Assembly (NCBI RefSeq): GCF_013393325.1 | Contig: NZ_QJRC01000095.1 | Coordinates: 496,001-560,000, forward strand | Direction: 5' to 3' | DNA length: 64,000 bases | From: Pseudomonas hunanensis | GTDB lineage: Bacteria; Pseudomonadota; Gammaproteobacteria; Pseudomonadales; Pseudomonadaceae | Shown: positions 50,737 to 59,127 of the stretch, one piece after another | Layout: the number at the start of each line of letters is the position of its first letter | Numbering within the stretch: the stretch's first letter is position 1 | The notes under the pieces: generated by a model | Databases searched by the model: none | Told to the model about the DNA's origin: nothing | The model's input: only the letters and a program-made list of their open reading frames with translations | Program-made: the position numbers and the translations under genes

Positions 50737-51501
50737 TCACGCCAGCAAAAAACGTTCCAACCGCCGTAGATCAGCAAAGGTAAGACCTAGACCGCCCAGC
50801 AAAAATAGTTCACTGCTCCCATATACGCGATCAATGACGTCGAACGCAGCCTGCAGATACTCCGCAGATGCAGATTTTATAATAGCCATAACTTCAGGCT
50901 CCACTTCCTCACCCAACATAAATGACAAGTCACGGCGGTAGTCATTGGTAAGAAGATAGTCTTGCATGATAGTTTCTCGGGATACTCCGAGTGCCATCAA
51001 TACCACGGCAATGGCAAAACCGGTACGGTCCTTACCGCTTGTACAGTGGATGAGGGCTGGATAACTGTGTTCCTGTAGCAAAACTTGTAAGACTTGAGCA
51101 AAATGCTTGCACTGTGTGGTTGGTAAATGCCTATACATCGAGCATAGTGATTCTCGGGCTTGGGCTGCATCAATACTGCGAGAACGCACAGCTTCGAATA
51201 AGCATGCAGCACCGTGGGGCAGAAAACCAAGTGCATGAGTCCGCCCGCCCCAGCTCGGCAACAGCCGATTGGGCTTTGCGAGGCGCTCGCTGTTATGTCG
51301 CAGATCGATTACAGAACGAAGCCTCAAAGCCTGGATTGCCGACATATCCTTGGCTGTTAGCTCAGCCAGCGAATCAGAACGATATAACACCCCACCTTTG
51401 ATCTGACGCCCACAAGAAGCCTCATACCCCCCCATATCACGAAAGTTCACAGCACCATCAAGCGCCAACCGACGCGTGACGTAGGTTTTGTCTGAGTTCA
51501 T
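50737..51501 (-). CDS. Tyrosine-phosphatase-like protein (Y_phosphatase3)
   Basis: The 254-aa protein has the phosphatase loop HCTSGKDRTG and the N-terminal NFRDMGGY signature of the bacterial Tyr/Ser phosphatase (Y_phosphatase3, Mycobacterium PtpB-like) family. The general-acid and Arg residues look intact. It probably dephosphorylates proteins or phosphoinositides/nucleotides in the cytoplasm; the substrate is unknown. Start ATG 51501 has AAGAGG. It converges on the catabolic operon and is not obviously part of the pathway. Confidence 0.85.
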   Translation of the reverse strand: MNSDKTYVTRRLALDGAVNFRDMGGYEASCGRQIKGGVLYRSDSLAELTAKDMSAIQALRLRSVIDLRHNSERLAKPNRLLPSWGGRTHALGFLPHGAACLFEAVRSRSIDAAQARESLCSMYRHLPTTQCKHFAQVLQVLLQEHSYPALIHCTSGKDRTGFAIAVVLMALGVSRETIMQDYLLTNDYRRDLSFMLGEEVEPEVMAIIKSASAEYLQAAFDVIDRVYGSSELFLLGGLGLTFADLRRLERFLLA

Positions 51502-52172
51502 GAAGCGACAACCTCTTACAAATGCACCGATGAATGTACACAAGTTCAGGTTTTTTGACATCCCTGAGCTGTGATCGATCACCCCAGTTCAGGGGTGCGG
51601 TGCTTACTCAAGCCTTTCAACCATGGCCTGGATCAGCCGTGGTTCGTCTGCTTTCCTAAGTTTTCAGCGTTTCCAGCAGCCACCTTGGCCTGACGAGTGC
51701 ACGCTGGCAGTATCAAACCAGTGGTGAGATTAATCCAAATCAACTAATTTTTTTCGCAGACTCTCCCACACACTGCGTGGTCGCAAGCGGTTACCAAGAC
51801 GTTAGCAGGGCCAAGGAAACGGCTGCTGACTCGTGACAGAGATATCGAGTTGCGGTACGAGGACCCAAAGCTTTGCACGCCACGATAAGGTCGGATAAGC
51901 CGTATGTTATCTAACCTATTGAGTAGCCTGAGCTAGAAGGTTGCTAGGCACGGTTGAGATCCCCCTCCCGACCCTGTTTTTCAGAGGATGAGGTTGGTTA
52001 ATCGCGTCGAAACCCGTCGTGAACACAATCAGCAAGCCGAACCAATTAAAAAACCTCAGGTCATTAACCTTGGATCCAAAGGAGCGTATTGAAATCTGTG
52101 AGGATTGACAGAGGCTGACAGCCGTTGCCCCTGTCAGTGGTCAGGAGGATTTTCAGCAGGAGGCTGTTAGCT
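51502..52172. other. Junction region without a recognised gene
   Basis: About 670 bp between the phosphatase and the first element-core gene. No tRNA, tRNA 3' end, attachment-site repeat, integrase or recognisable coding sequence is seen. The only clear structure is the inverted repeat at 52115-52137. The base composition is lower in G+C than the core genes to the right. Confidence 0.5.
52115..52137. promoter_or_regulatory. Inverted repeat CTGACAG-N9-CTGTCAG
   Basis: A perfect 7-bp inverted repeat 36 bp upstream of the bisR-like gene, with an extra TTGACAG just before it (52105-52111). The position suggests an operator for the regulator that switches on the element, possibly autoregulation. 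Confidence 0.5.
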
Positions 52173-52931
52173 ATGGACTCAGTTAGGAGCTCCTATCACC
52201 CTATCGATGCCGCCATCCTTTGGTGCGACCTCGCCGACCACACAGCGGAGATCTTGCAGGTCGAGATTGCTCATTCCGGTGAGCTATTGAAGCATTTTCC
52301 ACAGTGGCCCGACCTTCACTTCCATATAGAACAAATATACGAGGCTGTAGCCTGCGGTGAGCTACCGGCAACCTTCTTAGGAGGTCCGATTACGCCTAAC
52401 AACCCCACCGAACGCGTGTATTGGTCTATTCGTCGGCCGGATCTACGGGCGTGGTTTGCGCTGAACCACCCTGAAGATAAGCCCGCGTTTCTATTTCCCA
52501 AGAACACCGACCACCTTGAGTGCGTGAATCTCAGCGTTTTTTTGGCTGTGCAAGCCGAGCGAGACTTCTACGCGCGCGAATACGAAAAAATGCATCAGGC
52601 TTTTGATTCGCTCGTCGAAGAGATGGCTGCCTATAAAGCGCAAGAGCACGAATTGGCATCACAGTTCGAGGCAGCTGGGCCTGCATCCGAGGCATCCACC
52701 AGGGTGCACCACACGATTATTGGCGCCCTGCTCGCGGTCATGCTGGAAAAGTCGAAAAGCGGCCAACCGCGATCAATCTATAAGACCCAGACTGCGGTAG
52801 TCGATGCCATCACTACACTGTTCCCCGGTATTGCTGGGTTGAGCAAACGCACCCTTGATCGGAAATTTGCACAGGCTCGCCGTCTGTTAGCCCAGGCGGT
52901 AGAGGCAGAACATCGAATTGCCAGGCAATGA
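52173..52931 (+). CDS. Element regulator, BisR-like by position
   Basis: This 252-aa protein carries no standard HTH that I recognise. It contains RSSYHPIDAAILWCDL, RPDLRAWFALNHPEDKPAFLFP, a helical segment (about 135-175) and a basic C-terminus (LSKRTLDRKFAQARRLL). Length and location directly upstream of alpA match what I recall of BisR of ICEclc, the transcription factor that activates the alpA promoter in the bistable transfer switch. The name is by synteny and needs a sequence comparison. The start at 52173 has an AGGAGG site; a TTG at 52125 is rejected. Confidence 0.6.
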   Translation: MDSVRSSYHPIDAAILWCDLADHTAEILQVEIAHSGELLKHFPQWPDLHFHIEQIYEAVACGELPATFLGGPITPNNPTERVYWSIRRPDLRAWFALNHPEDKPAFLFPKNTDHLECVNLSVFLAVQAERDFYAREYEKMHQAFDSLVEEMAAYKAQEHELASQFEAAGPASEASTRVHHTIIGALLAVMLEKSKSGQPRSIYKTQTAVVDAITTLFPGIAGLSKRTLDRKFAQARRLLAQAVEAEHRIARQ

Positions 52932-53023
52932 CCGCCATTGCCTGGCAATGATTTTCTAAACCAACGGGCCTTCACTGACTGTCACATCCCACTGCGCGCC
53001 ACATGGCGCTAAGGAGTGACAGA

Positions 53024-53239
53024 ATGCAACCTGCCAGCCCTGCCCCAGCTTCCGCCGATCGCCACATCATGCGCCGCGATGAGGTGGAACAAAAAACCGG
53101 CTTCAAACGCTCACACATCTACAACCTGATGAAGGCCGGACTATTCCCGCAATGCCGGCGCATCGGCACCCGTGCGGTCGGTTGGGACTCGCTGGAGATC
53201 GAGCAGTGGGTTCAGGATCGCCTGTCTGTTCGGGAGTAG
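53024..53239 (+). CDS. alpA: AlpA-family DNA-binding protein
   Basis: This 71-aa MerR-type HTH protein reads MRRDEVEQKTGFKRSHIYNL...GLFPQCRRIGTRAVGW..LEIEQWVQDR, the classic AlpA/excisionase-like pattern. In ICEclc-type elements it is the first gene of the operon with parA and parB and may control excision. It has an AAGGAG site and is separated from parA by only 4 bp. Confidence 0.9.
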   Translation: MQPASPAPASADRHIMRRDEVEQKTGFKRSHIYNLMKAGLFPQCRRIGTRAVGWDSLEIEQWVQDRLSVRE

Positions 53240-53243
53240 TGCC

Positions 53244-54131
53244 ATGAAAGTCCTTTCGCTGATCTCGACCAAGGGCGGCGCCGGCAAGACCACGGTTGCC
53301 GCCAACCTCGGCGGCCTACTTGCCGACGCCGGCTTGCAGGTGCTGCTGCTCGACCTGGACAGTCAACCGACGTTGTCCAGCTACTACGCCCTGTGCGAGT
53401 CACGTGAAGCGGGCAGCTACGAACTGATCTCGCAGCGGCTCACGGTTGCCGAGCAGATCATTTCCGTCACCGCTATCCCGCGGCTTGAACTGATCGTTTC
53501 CAACGACCGCGCGGGCCACCTGGGCACCGTACTGCTGCACGCGCCCGATGGCCGACTGCGCCTGCGCAACCTGCTACCCGCATTTGCCGATCAGTACGAT
53601 GTGCTGATCGTCGACACCCAGGGCGCGCGCAGCGTGGTGGTGGAAATGGCCATCCTCGCCTCCGATTGTGCGCTATGCCCGTTGCCACCGGAAATGCTCG
53701 CGGCACGCGAACTGCGCCGCGGCACGCTCGGCCTGTTCGAAGAGCTGGAACCCTACCGCTACCTCGGCGTGTACTTGCCCCCGGTGAAACTGCTGCTCAA
53801 TCAGGTCAACGCCAACCGGCGCGACACTTGCCTGATCATACGGAGCCTGCGCAACACTTTTGCCGCCGACCCGCATGTCAGCGTCTGCAACACGGTGATT
53901 CCCGATCGCGTCGCGTATCTCAATGCCGCGTCATTGGGATTGCCGGTGCATCGGGTCGAGTCGAAAGCCGCCCCTCGATCGCGCAGTCGCTGCGCGGCCG
54001 ATGTCATGCGGGCACTGGCCAATGAACTGTTCCCTGAGTGGGAGCAGCGACTGGCCCAGACCAGGATCCGTGCGCGCTCTTATCCCAACAGCATTGCCTC
54101 AGTGGAATGCATCACCGGCCGACCAGCTTAG
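53244..54131 (+). CDS. parA: ParA/Soj-like partition ATPase
   Basis: The 295-aa ATPase has the deviant Walker A motif KGGAGKTT (residues 10-17), a Walker B-type LIVDTQGAR and the Walker A' LLDLDSQPT. Such proteins stabilise the excised circle of PAPI-1/pKLC102/ICEclc elements. The start at 53244 removes an unrelated extension overlapping alpA. The C-terminal basic tail (RTRIRARSYPNSIASVECITGRPA region) is longer than in chromosomal ParA. Confidence 0.92.
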   Translation: MKVLSLISTKGGAGKTTVAANLGGLLADAGLQVLLLDLDSQPTLSSYYALCESREAGSYELISQRLTVAEQIISVTAIPRLELIVSNDRAGHLGTVLLHAPDGRLRLRNLLPAFADQYDVLIVDTQGARSVVVEMAILASDCALCPLPPEMLAARELRRGTLGLFEELEPYRYLGVYLPPVKLLLNQVNANRRDTCLIIRSLRNTFAADPHVSVCNTVIPDRVAYLNAASLGLPVHRVESKAAPRSRSRCAADVMRALANELFPEWEQRLAQTRIRARSYPNSIASVECITGRPA

Positions 54132-54220
54132 TGCCACATCCATCCCTCGCTGCCCCACTCACGCGGCCGATCGGGAAGGCCAGAGCAGTCCGTCTGCATT
54201 GACAGATCAAGGGCAAGTTC

Positions 54221-55792
54221 ATGAAACCGCCAACCTCCGAAGACATCACGCGCCAGCTCCAGCACGGGCACTTCCCACAGCGGGTAACACAGCTGCCGCC
54301 CACCGATCCCGACTGCGATACACCGATGGTCGTGACCCTGGAGCAACTGCGGCCCTACGAGCACAACCCGCGCTTCATCCGTAACCCGTTATACGAGGAA
54401 TTGAAGGCCTCCATCCGCGACCGCGGCCTGGATCAGCCCCCGTCCATCACACGCAGACCCGGTGAGCCGCAGTTCATCATCCGCAACGGTGGCAACACCC
54501 GCCTGAGTATCCTCGGTGAGCTGTGGCAGGAAACCCGCGAGGACCGCTTCTTCCGCATCCACTGCTTGTTTCGCCCCTGGCAGTCGGAACTGCATACGCT
54601 ACTGGGCCATCTGGCCGAAAGTGACCTGCACGGACAACTCACCTTCATCGAGCGTGCACTGGCCGTGGCCAAGTTCCGCGACATGCTGCTGGAAGGCGGC
54701 GATAGCCTGAGCCAACGTCAACTGGCAGCGCAGTTATCGGCCGGCGGTTACCCGATCTCGCAATCGCACATCAGCCGGATGCTGGACACCCTCGAGCACC
54801 TGCTGCCAGCTATCCCGCAGACTTTGTACGCCGGCTTGGGCAAACCTTCGATCGAACGGACCCTTAGCCTGCGTCGACGTGCCGAATCGGTGTGGAATCG
54901 GTACGTGGCGACACCGTTGGATTTCGCGGCGCTGTGGTTGGAGGTGCTGTCCACGTTCGACTGCACCGCCGCCGAGCTGGACACCGCCGAACTGCAGGAC
55001 GAACTGCTCGCACACATGGCGAAATCCTTGAACCAATCACCGCGTCTGTTGGCGTTGGAGCTGATCCAGGATAGCGGCCAGCCATCACGTCAGCCACTGA
55101 CGCCCGGCATGCCCCTGTCTCCCCAGCTGGGCGTGGGCGAAGACACCGATACCACTTCCGGTAGGGAGCCTGAAGCCCCCATGGGGCTCGACTCACCGGA
55201 ACCAGTCTACCCTCTCCAACCCGCTGACAGGCAATCCGATCAAGCAGACCAGACGCAGCCTCGCGCCGCCGCCCGTGAACGGGTAGAAAGTCCAACTGCG
55301 TCACCGCCCGCTCAGTCTGCAAATCTCGGCAATGCTGGGTTTCAGTGCTTGCCCGACTCATTGGATACCATCTGGGCGATTCCGCCGGCCCTGGAAGACC
55401 TGGTGCAACTGCGCCAGGCCTGCGCCCAACTGGCCAGCGAATTGGCCGGTTACGCCAATGCTCCAACCATGGTCTGCGCTACTGAGGAGGGCCTAGGCTT
55501 CTCATTGGCGCCCGATACAGCAGCACCTTCGACACCCCACCGCACCGGTATTCAGCTGCTGCTGGGCGCGCTGTTGCGCGTGCAAGACGACGTTGCTTGG
55601 GAGCAACGTCAGCAGCTCCCGGCAGCGCTGTTTGGTCAACTGCTGCTGGGAGTCTACGACCTGCCACTGATCGAGCGCCCTGCGCTCGCGATCGGGATTG
55701 AGCGGCTCCCTGATCCTCAATTGGCGCAACTGTTTTCACTTATCCGGCTCTCTCGACGCCTGATCGAACTCACGCTGTCGTCCACCCGCTGA
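54221..55792 (+). CDS. ParB-domain protein (BisD-like by position)
   Basis: The 523-aa protein has a ParB N-terminal nuclease-like domain (about 35-110: LRPYEHNPRFIRNPLYEELKASIRDRGL, then IIRNGGNTRLSIL). A KorB/Spo0J-like HTH follows (SQRQLAAQLSAGGYPISQSHISRML, about 160-190), then a long acidic, Pro-rich linker (about 285-370) and an extra C-terminal domain. It is 90 bp after parA. In ICEclc the ParB-type gene at this place is the BisD half of the BisDC master activator; whether this protein has that role is inference. Confidence 0.85.
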   Translation: MKPPTSEDITRQLQHGHFPQRVTQLPPTDPDCDTPMVVTLEQLRPYEHNPRFIRNPLYEELKASIRDRGLDQPPSITRRPGEPQFIIRNGGNTRLSILGELWQETREDRFFRIHCLFRPWQSELHTLLGHLAESDLHGQLTFIERALAVAKFRDMLLEGGDSLSQRQLAAQLSAGGYPISQSHISRMLDTLEHLLPAIPQTLYAGLGKPSIERTLSLRRRAESVWNRYVATPLDFAALWLEVLSTFDCTAAELDTAELQDELLAHMAKSLNQSPRLLALELIQDSGQPSRQPLTPGMPLSPQLGVGEDTDTTSGREPEAPMGLDSPEPVYPLQPADRQSDQADQTQPRAAARERVESPTASPPAQSANLGNAGFQCLPDSLDTIWAIPPALEDLVQLRQACAQLASELAGYANAPTMVCATEEGLGFSLAPDTAAPSTPHRTGIQLLLGALLRVQDDVAWEQRQQLPAALFGQLLLGVYDLPLIERPALAIGIERLPDPQLAQLFSLIRLSRRLIELTLSSTR

Positions 55793-55808
55793 CACCCGGA
55801 GGTGCCGC

Positions 55809-56360
55809 ATGAGCACGTCGTTCAATCTGCTGAACCACGCCATGTTGAACCAGGTCCTGCATGAGCTGCGCCATGGCCGACTGCAACGGTGCAAGGCCTT
55901 GGGCCTCGCCGACGAGGACATCGAGGTGCTGCAGTCGCTGCCGCCCACCACCTTGTCCCACCTGGCGCACTCCACGATCGCCTGGGTCGAGATCAAGGTC
56001 GACACCACAGTGCTGCGTCGCCTGATCGCCCAGGCCGAACGGGACGAGCTGAACGAGCGGCTGATCAACCGTGCCCTGAAGTTGGGGGCGAGTTCGAACA
56101 TCATGTACCGCTGCTTCGGCCTCGACCATTCCGACACGGCATTGCGCCGACGCATCCTGAAGATCGAGACCCATCGTGGTCGCCCCGTCCAACTCAGCGA
56201 GACCCAGGAGCATGCAGTGTGGAACCGCTGGCGCCAGTTGCGGGCCGAAGATCCGGACAGCGAGCCGCTGGACGCGATGATGATGCTGGCCGAGGAACAA
56301 CAGATCAGCCTGACCCTGATTTGGCAGCAGATCGAGCTATACGGAGGTATCCCATGCTGA
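55809..56360 (+). CDS. DUF2857 protein (BisC/FlhC-like by family)
   Basis: The 183-aa protein belongs to the DUF2857 family of integrative conjugative elements: LINRALKLGASSNIMYRCFGLDHSDTALRRR then EDPDSEPLDAMMMLAEEQQISLTLIWQQI. The family shows distant likeness to the flagellar regulator FlhC. In ICEclc the DUF2857 protein BisC, with BisD, activates the transfer genes. The gene starts 16 bp after the ParB-domain gene and overlaps the next by 7 bp. Confidence 0.82.
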   Translation: MSTSFNLLNHAMLNQVLHELRHGRLQRCKALGLADEDIEVLQSLPPTTLSHLAHSTIAWVEIKVDTTVLRRLIAQAERDELNERLINRALKLGASSNIMYRCFGLDHSDTALRRRILKIETHRGRPVQLSETQEHAVWNRWRQLRAEDPDSEPLDAMMMLAEEQQISLTLIWQQIELYGGIPC

Positions 56361-57547
56361 ACTTCTACACCGTGGACTGGGCTGATGTGGTGCGCCAGAG
56401 CATGGTCACGCTCAAGCGTTGTCTGGAGCAGGCCGAACAAGCCAGGGCCGCCCGTGCGCTGGCTGAGGGGCCATGCTTCGTGTACTACGGCAGCCACGAT
56501 CCGTTACCGCGGGGATTGCTGCAGGATCGCCGGCTCACACCCGTGGAGCGCAATCTCTGGTTGGTGCTGCGCTGGTTGATCACCGAACGGCAAATGCGTA
56601 CCCCACGGTATCAGGACCTTCAGCCGTACCTGGCGACCAGCCCTTGTGGTGCGCAGGCTTCACGCGAGACCATCGCCCGCGCGCTGAACGTGCTGCGCGC
56701 TACCCGCTGGCTCAGCCTGAGCGAACGATATCGCGATTCGCAGGGTTGCCTGCGCGGCTGTGTCTACGTACTGCACGACGCGCCGCTGTCACCCGCACAA
56801 GCCATCGACCAAGATGCCGGTTACCTGCCCCTGATCTGCCAAAACCTGTCCCATGCCACCAAAGGCGTGCGCGATCTCGCTCAACACCTCCTCCAGGAGC
56901 TACGGGCGGATCCAGAGGTGACTGACGAGGCCTTGGCCATGATGGCTTCGCTCCCCGCATCAGGCGCTCAACAGGCCTTGCCGCTGCAGGACGACAGCCA
57001 TGCCGAGCATTCCGAACGAGGCGAGGCGTACAGCGTTCGGTTTGCCACAGCGTCCTCGACCGATTCCGAACCCAGCGCGAATGTCCCGGCTCCGGCTGCC
57101 GTTCGGATTCCAGCGCACGACCGTACCGTACAAAAACAAAGCAAAAAAAGTACAGTACCGCCCGCCTCGGCCAGTGGCAGCGCCGCTTGGCCAGAGGGTC
57201 TGCAGTTGAGCCCGACTGAACAGCGCCGGGCAGTCCAGGCGCTGCGCCAGCTCGAGCCCGAACAGCGACAAGCGGTGATCAATGAAGCAGCCGTTCGCTG
57301 CAGCCGCGGCGACATTCGCAAGCCGATTGCATATCTGTTGGGGCTGATCAAGCGGGCGTGCCAAGGGGACTTCACCCTGTGGGCCGCCCGTAGCGATGCC
57401 CCGCTAGCACCGCGCAAGCGCATTCGCCCGCCAGAGCCAGCTGATGAGCGCTCACGGGAGTCCGGAAGCCGGGTGGCCTCGCCGCTGGCCAAGGCGTACC
57501 TAGAGCAGCTCAAGCTTCGCTGCGGTGTCGTGAGCGGGGCAACGTAA
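56354..57547 (+). CDS. STY4528-family element protein
   Basis: The 397-aa protein is typical of this position in SPI-7/PFGI-1/ICEclc elements. The N-terminal half (about 1-190) is well structured, with a winged-helix-like segment TPVERNLWLVLRWLITERQMRTPRYQDLQPYL...ASRETIARALNVLRATRWLSL, suggesting replication-initiator or DNA-binding likeness. A Ser/Ala-rich linker (about 225-280) and a C-terminal helical domain (LSPTEQRRAVQALRQLEPEQRQAVI) follow. Its function is unestablished. It has a GGAGG site overlapping the DUF2857 stop. Confidence 0.78.
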   Translation: MLNFYTVDWADVVRQSMVTLKRCLEQAEQARAARALAEGPCFVYYGSHDPLPRGLLQDRRLTPVERNLWLVLRWLITERQMRTPRYQDLQPYLATSPCGAQASRETIARALNVLRATRWLSLSERYRDSQGCLRGCVYVLHDAPLSPAQAIDQDAGYLPLICQNLSHATKGVRDLAQHLLQELRADPEVTDEALAMMASLPASGAQQALPLQDDSHAEHSERGEAYSVRFATASSTDSEPSANVPAPAAVRIPAHDRTVQKQSKKSTVPPASASGSAAWPEGLQLSPTEQRRAVQALRQLEPEQRQAVINEAAVRCSRGDIRKPIAYLLGLIKRACQGDFTLWAARSDAPLAPRKRIRPPEPADERSRESGSRVASPLAKAYLEQLKLRCGVVSGAT

Positions 57548-57593
57548 CAGCGCGCTGAGTCTTCCAGGTCTCCAACGTTCAGCGGACCGCAAT

Positions 57594-57756
57594 GGATTTG
57601 ATCACAGTGGCATCACTCCAGTGACGTCTTCTAGCCAGACACAATCGCTCGAGGAGTGTGATCTGCGTGATGGGTGTAAGGTCGCAGCTTTGACCAATGC
57701 CAAGATGAAATAGTTAGCTGCGTTGGCACTCAGCGGATTTGATCACAGTGGCATCA
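57594..57756. repeat. Two copies of a 22-bp direct repeat in a 320-bp gap
   Basis: Copies at 57594-57615 and 57735-57756 are identical; each starts GGATTTGATCACAG and ends GGCATCA, with starts 141 bp apart. Both follow a CAGCGGA-type lead (57581 and 57731). A related TTGATCACTG occurs at 57806-57815. They lie between the STY4528 gene and the PFL_4669 gene. Likely uses are paired regulatory sites for the second core operon, or iterons. Confidence 0.6.
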
Positions 57757-57871
57757 ATGTGAGGACCTTCGAGAGTAGGGGCAATGTGAGCCCATCGCGT
57801 TCACATTGATCACTGCCAGGTTGCCCGAGAGCGCAGATCGTCGGCGTCATTCCGACGGCGAGGATCTGGCA

Positions 57872-58627
57872 ATGGTCGACCACTACCAGCTCAACCTGGG
57901 TTCACTGCGCAGCAGCATCACCCTCACCCTGCACACGCATCACGCAGCACGACTGTGGCAAGGCCGTGCCGCACGCGAAGGCGTGTTCGGCATCATGGGT
58001 ATGGCGGGCTACATCAGCGTGACCAACCTGCTCAAGCAGGCGAGCAGTCAGGACGACCCCTTCGCCGACTGGTTCATGCTGCAACTCGAAGACAAGGTAC
58101 TGCAGGCCAAGGCCGAGCTGCTGACATTGACCGAGCAAGTCAAACTGGTCGAACGGGATTTACCCACCCAGGTCAGCGTTGGCGACAACCTGAACATCCA
58201 CCCTGTCACCCTGCCCTTGTTCATCGGCAGCCAGCTGGGGTTTCTCGCCGTCTACCTGCTGACCGACTACGACAGCCTGGTGCGTCGCGTGCTGCTCGCC
58301 CACCACACCGCGCTGATCGGCCGGGTCGACATGGAACACTGGATCGATCGTGGCGCCCACCTGCTGCGCAGTCTGTTCAGCATGGCGCAGCAGTATCGAC
58401 TGGCCGGGGTCAGCCGGGATGACATGGCCGCCAACAACGCCCGCGCCCGCGAGGCCATCGACAAGTTCGGCACCCCACCTCAGGACATTCTCGAAGGTAC
58501 GCGACGCTCGCAATTTGCGCCGCCCATCGTGCGCGCCGCCAAGCCCGCACTGCCCGCTGAGACCGATCAACTTGATGACGACGTGGAACCTTCGCCCGGC
58601 GCCCCCGCCGAAGGCGGTGCAGCATGA
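57872..58627 (+). CDS. PFL_4669-family (InrR-like) element protein
   Basis: The 251-aa protein belongs to the PFL_4669 / DUF1845 family of integrative conjugative elements: YQLNLGSLRSSITLTLHTHHAARLWQGR, FGIMGMAGY, MLQLEDKVLQAK, DYDSLVRRVLLAHHTALI. The gene just upstream of the element ssb in ICEclc encodes InrR, needed for bistable expression; family identity with InrR is from memory and should be checked. The start at 57872 follows GCGAGG; a TTG at 57806 is less likely. It overlaps the next gene by 4 bp. Confidence 0.8.
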   Translation: MVDHYQLNLGSLRSSITLTLHTHHAARLWQGRAAREGVFGIMGMAGYISVTNLLKQASSQDDPFADWFMLQLEDKVLQAKAELLTLTEQVKLVERDLPTQVSVGDNLNIHPVTLPLFIGSQLGFLAVYLLTDYDSLVRRVLLAHHTALIGRVDMEHWIDRGAHLLRSLFSMAQQYRLAGVSRDDMAANNARAREAIDKFGTPPQDILEGTRRSQFAPPIVRAAKPALPAETDQLDDDVEPSPGAPAEGGAA

Positions 58628-59127
58628 CCCTGGCCGAAGCGATCGCCCATTGCCTGTCATCCGAGGCCTATCGCGAGTTTGAACACAGTGCCTCTCTAAA
58701 AGGCCTTTTAAAGCCTTTTAAGGGTAAGGGGGAGCTGTTCCAGTACGCCGAGACAATCAAACAGCTGCGCGGCGAACTCGAGACGCTGATGGCCGCGATG
58801 CTGGCGATCATGGCGCAGCCACCCTTCTCGTTACTCGAGTTGCGACTGAGTGTCCAGCACAGCTCCCAGGGCGCATGCTTCCTCCGCTGGCGCAGCCCGG
58901 ACTTCAAGCGCATGGGCGTGGAGGTCTGGGAGCAGGTGATGGCGCATCCGTTGCTGCAGCCGGAGTTGCGCCAGGCGCTGTACCAGCTGGAGGCCAACCG
59001 GATCGTCCTCAACCTGCAGATGAGCAGCCTGAACTCGCTCTATCGCCAGGTCCTCATGGGCGCCCTCAAGCTCGCGTATGCCGATGACGTCCTTTTCGAT
59101 ACCACCACCGAGGAGAAACACCCATGA
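58624..59127 (+). CDS. DUF3158 element protein
   Basis: The 167-aa protein belongs to the DUF3158 (PFL_4668-type) family: LKGLLKPFKGKGELFQYAETIKQLRGELETL, then SLLELRLSVQHSSQGACFLRWRSPDFKRMGVEVW. Function is unknown. Start and stop overlap the neighbours by 4 bp each, so it is translated with PFL_4669 and ssb. A tandem GCCTTTTAAA / GCCTTTTAAG repeat lies inside the gene at 58701-58720. Confidence 0.8.
   Translation: MTLAEAIAHCLSSEAYREFEHSASLKGLLKPFKGKGELFQYAETIKQLRGELETLMAAMLAIMAQPPFSLLELRLSVQHSSQGACFLRWRSPDFKRMGVEVWEQVMAHPLLQPELRQALYQLEANRIVLNLQMSSLNSLYRQVLMGALKLAYADDVLFDTTTEEKHP

Noticed and set aside
51502..52172. tRNA gene or tRNA 3' end as an attachment site
   Set aside because: I looked for Gly- and Lys-tRNA 3' end sequences and cloverleaf arms and saw none.
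54864..55466. 200-codon minus-strand frame in the ParB-domain gene
   Set aside because: Arg/Pro-rich antisense of GC-rich coding DNA.
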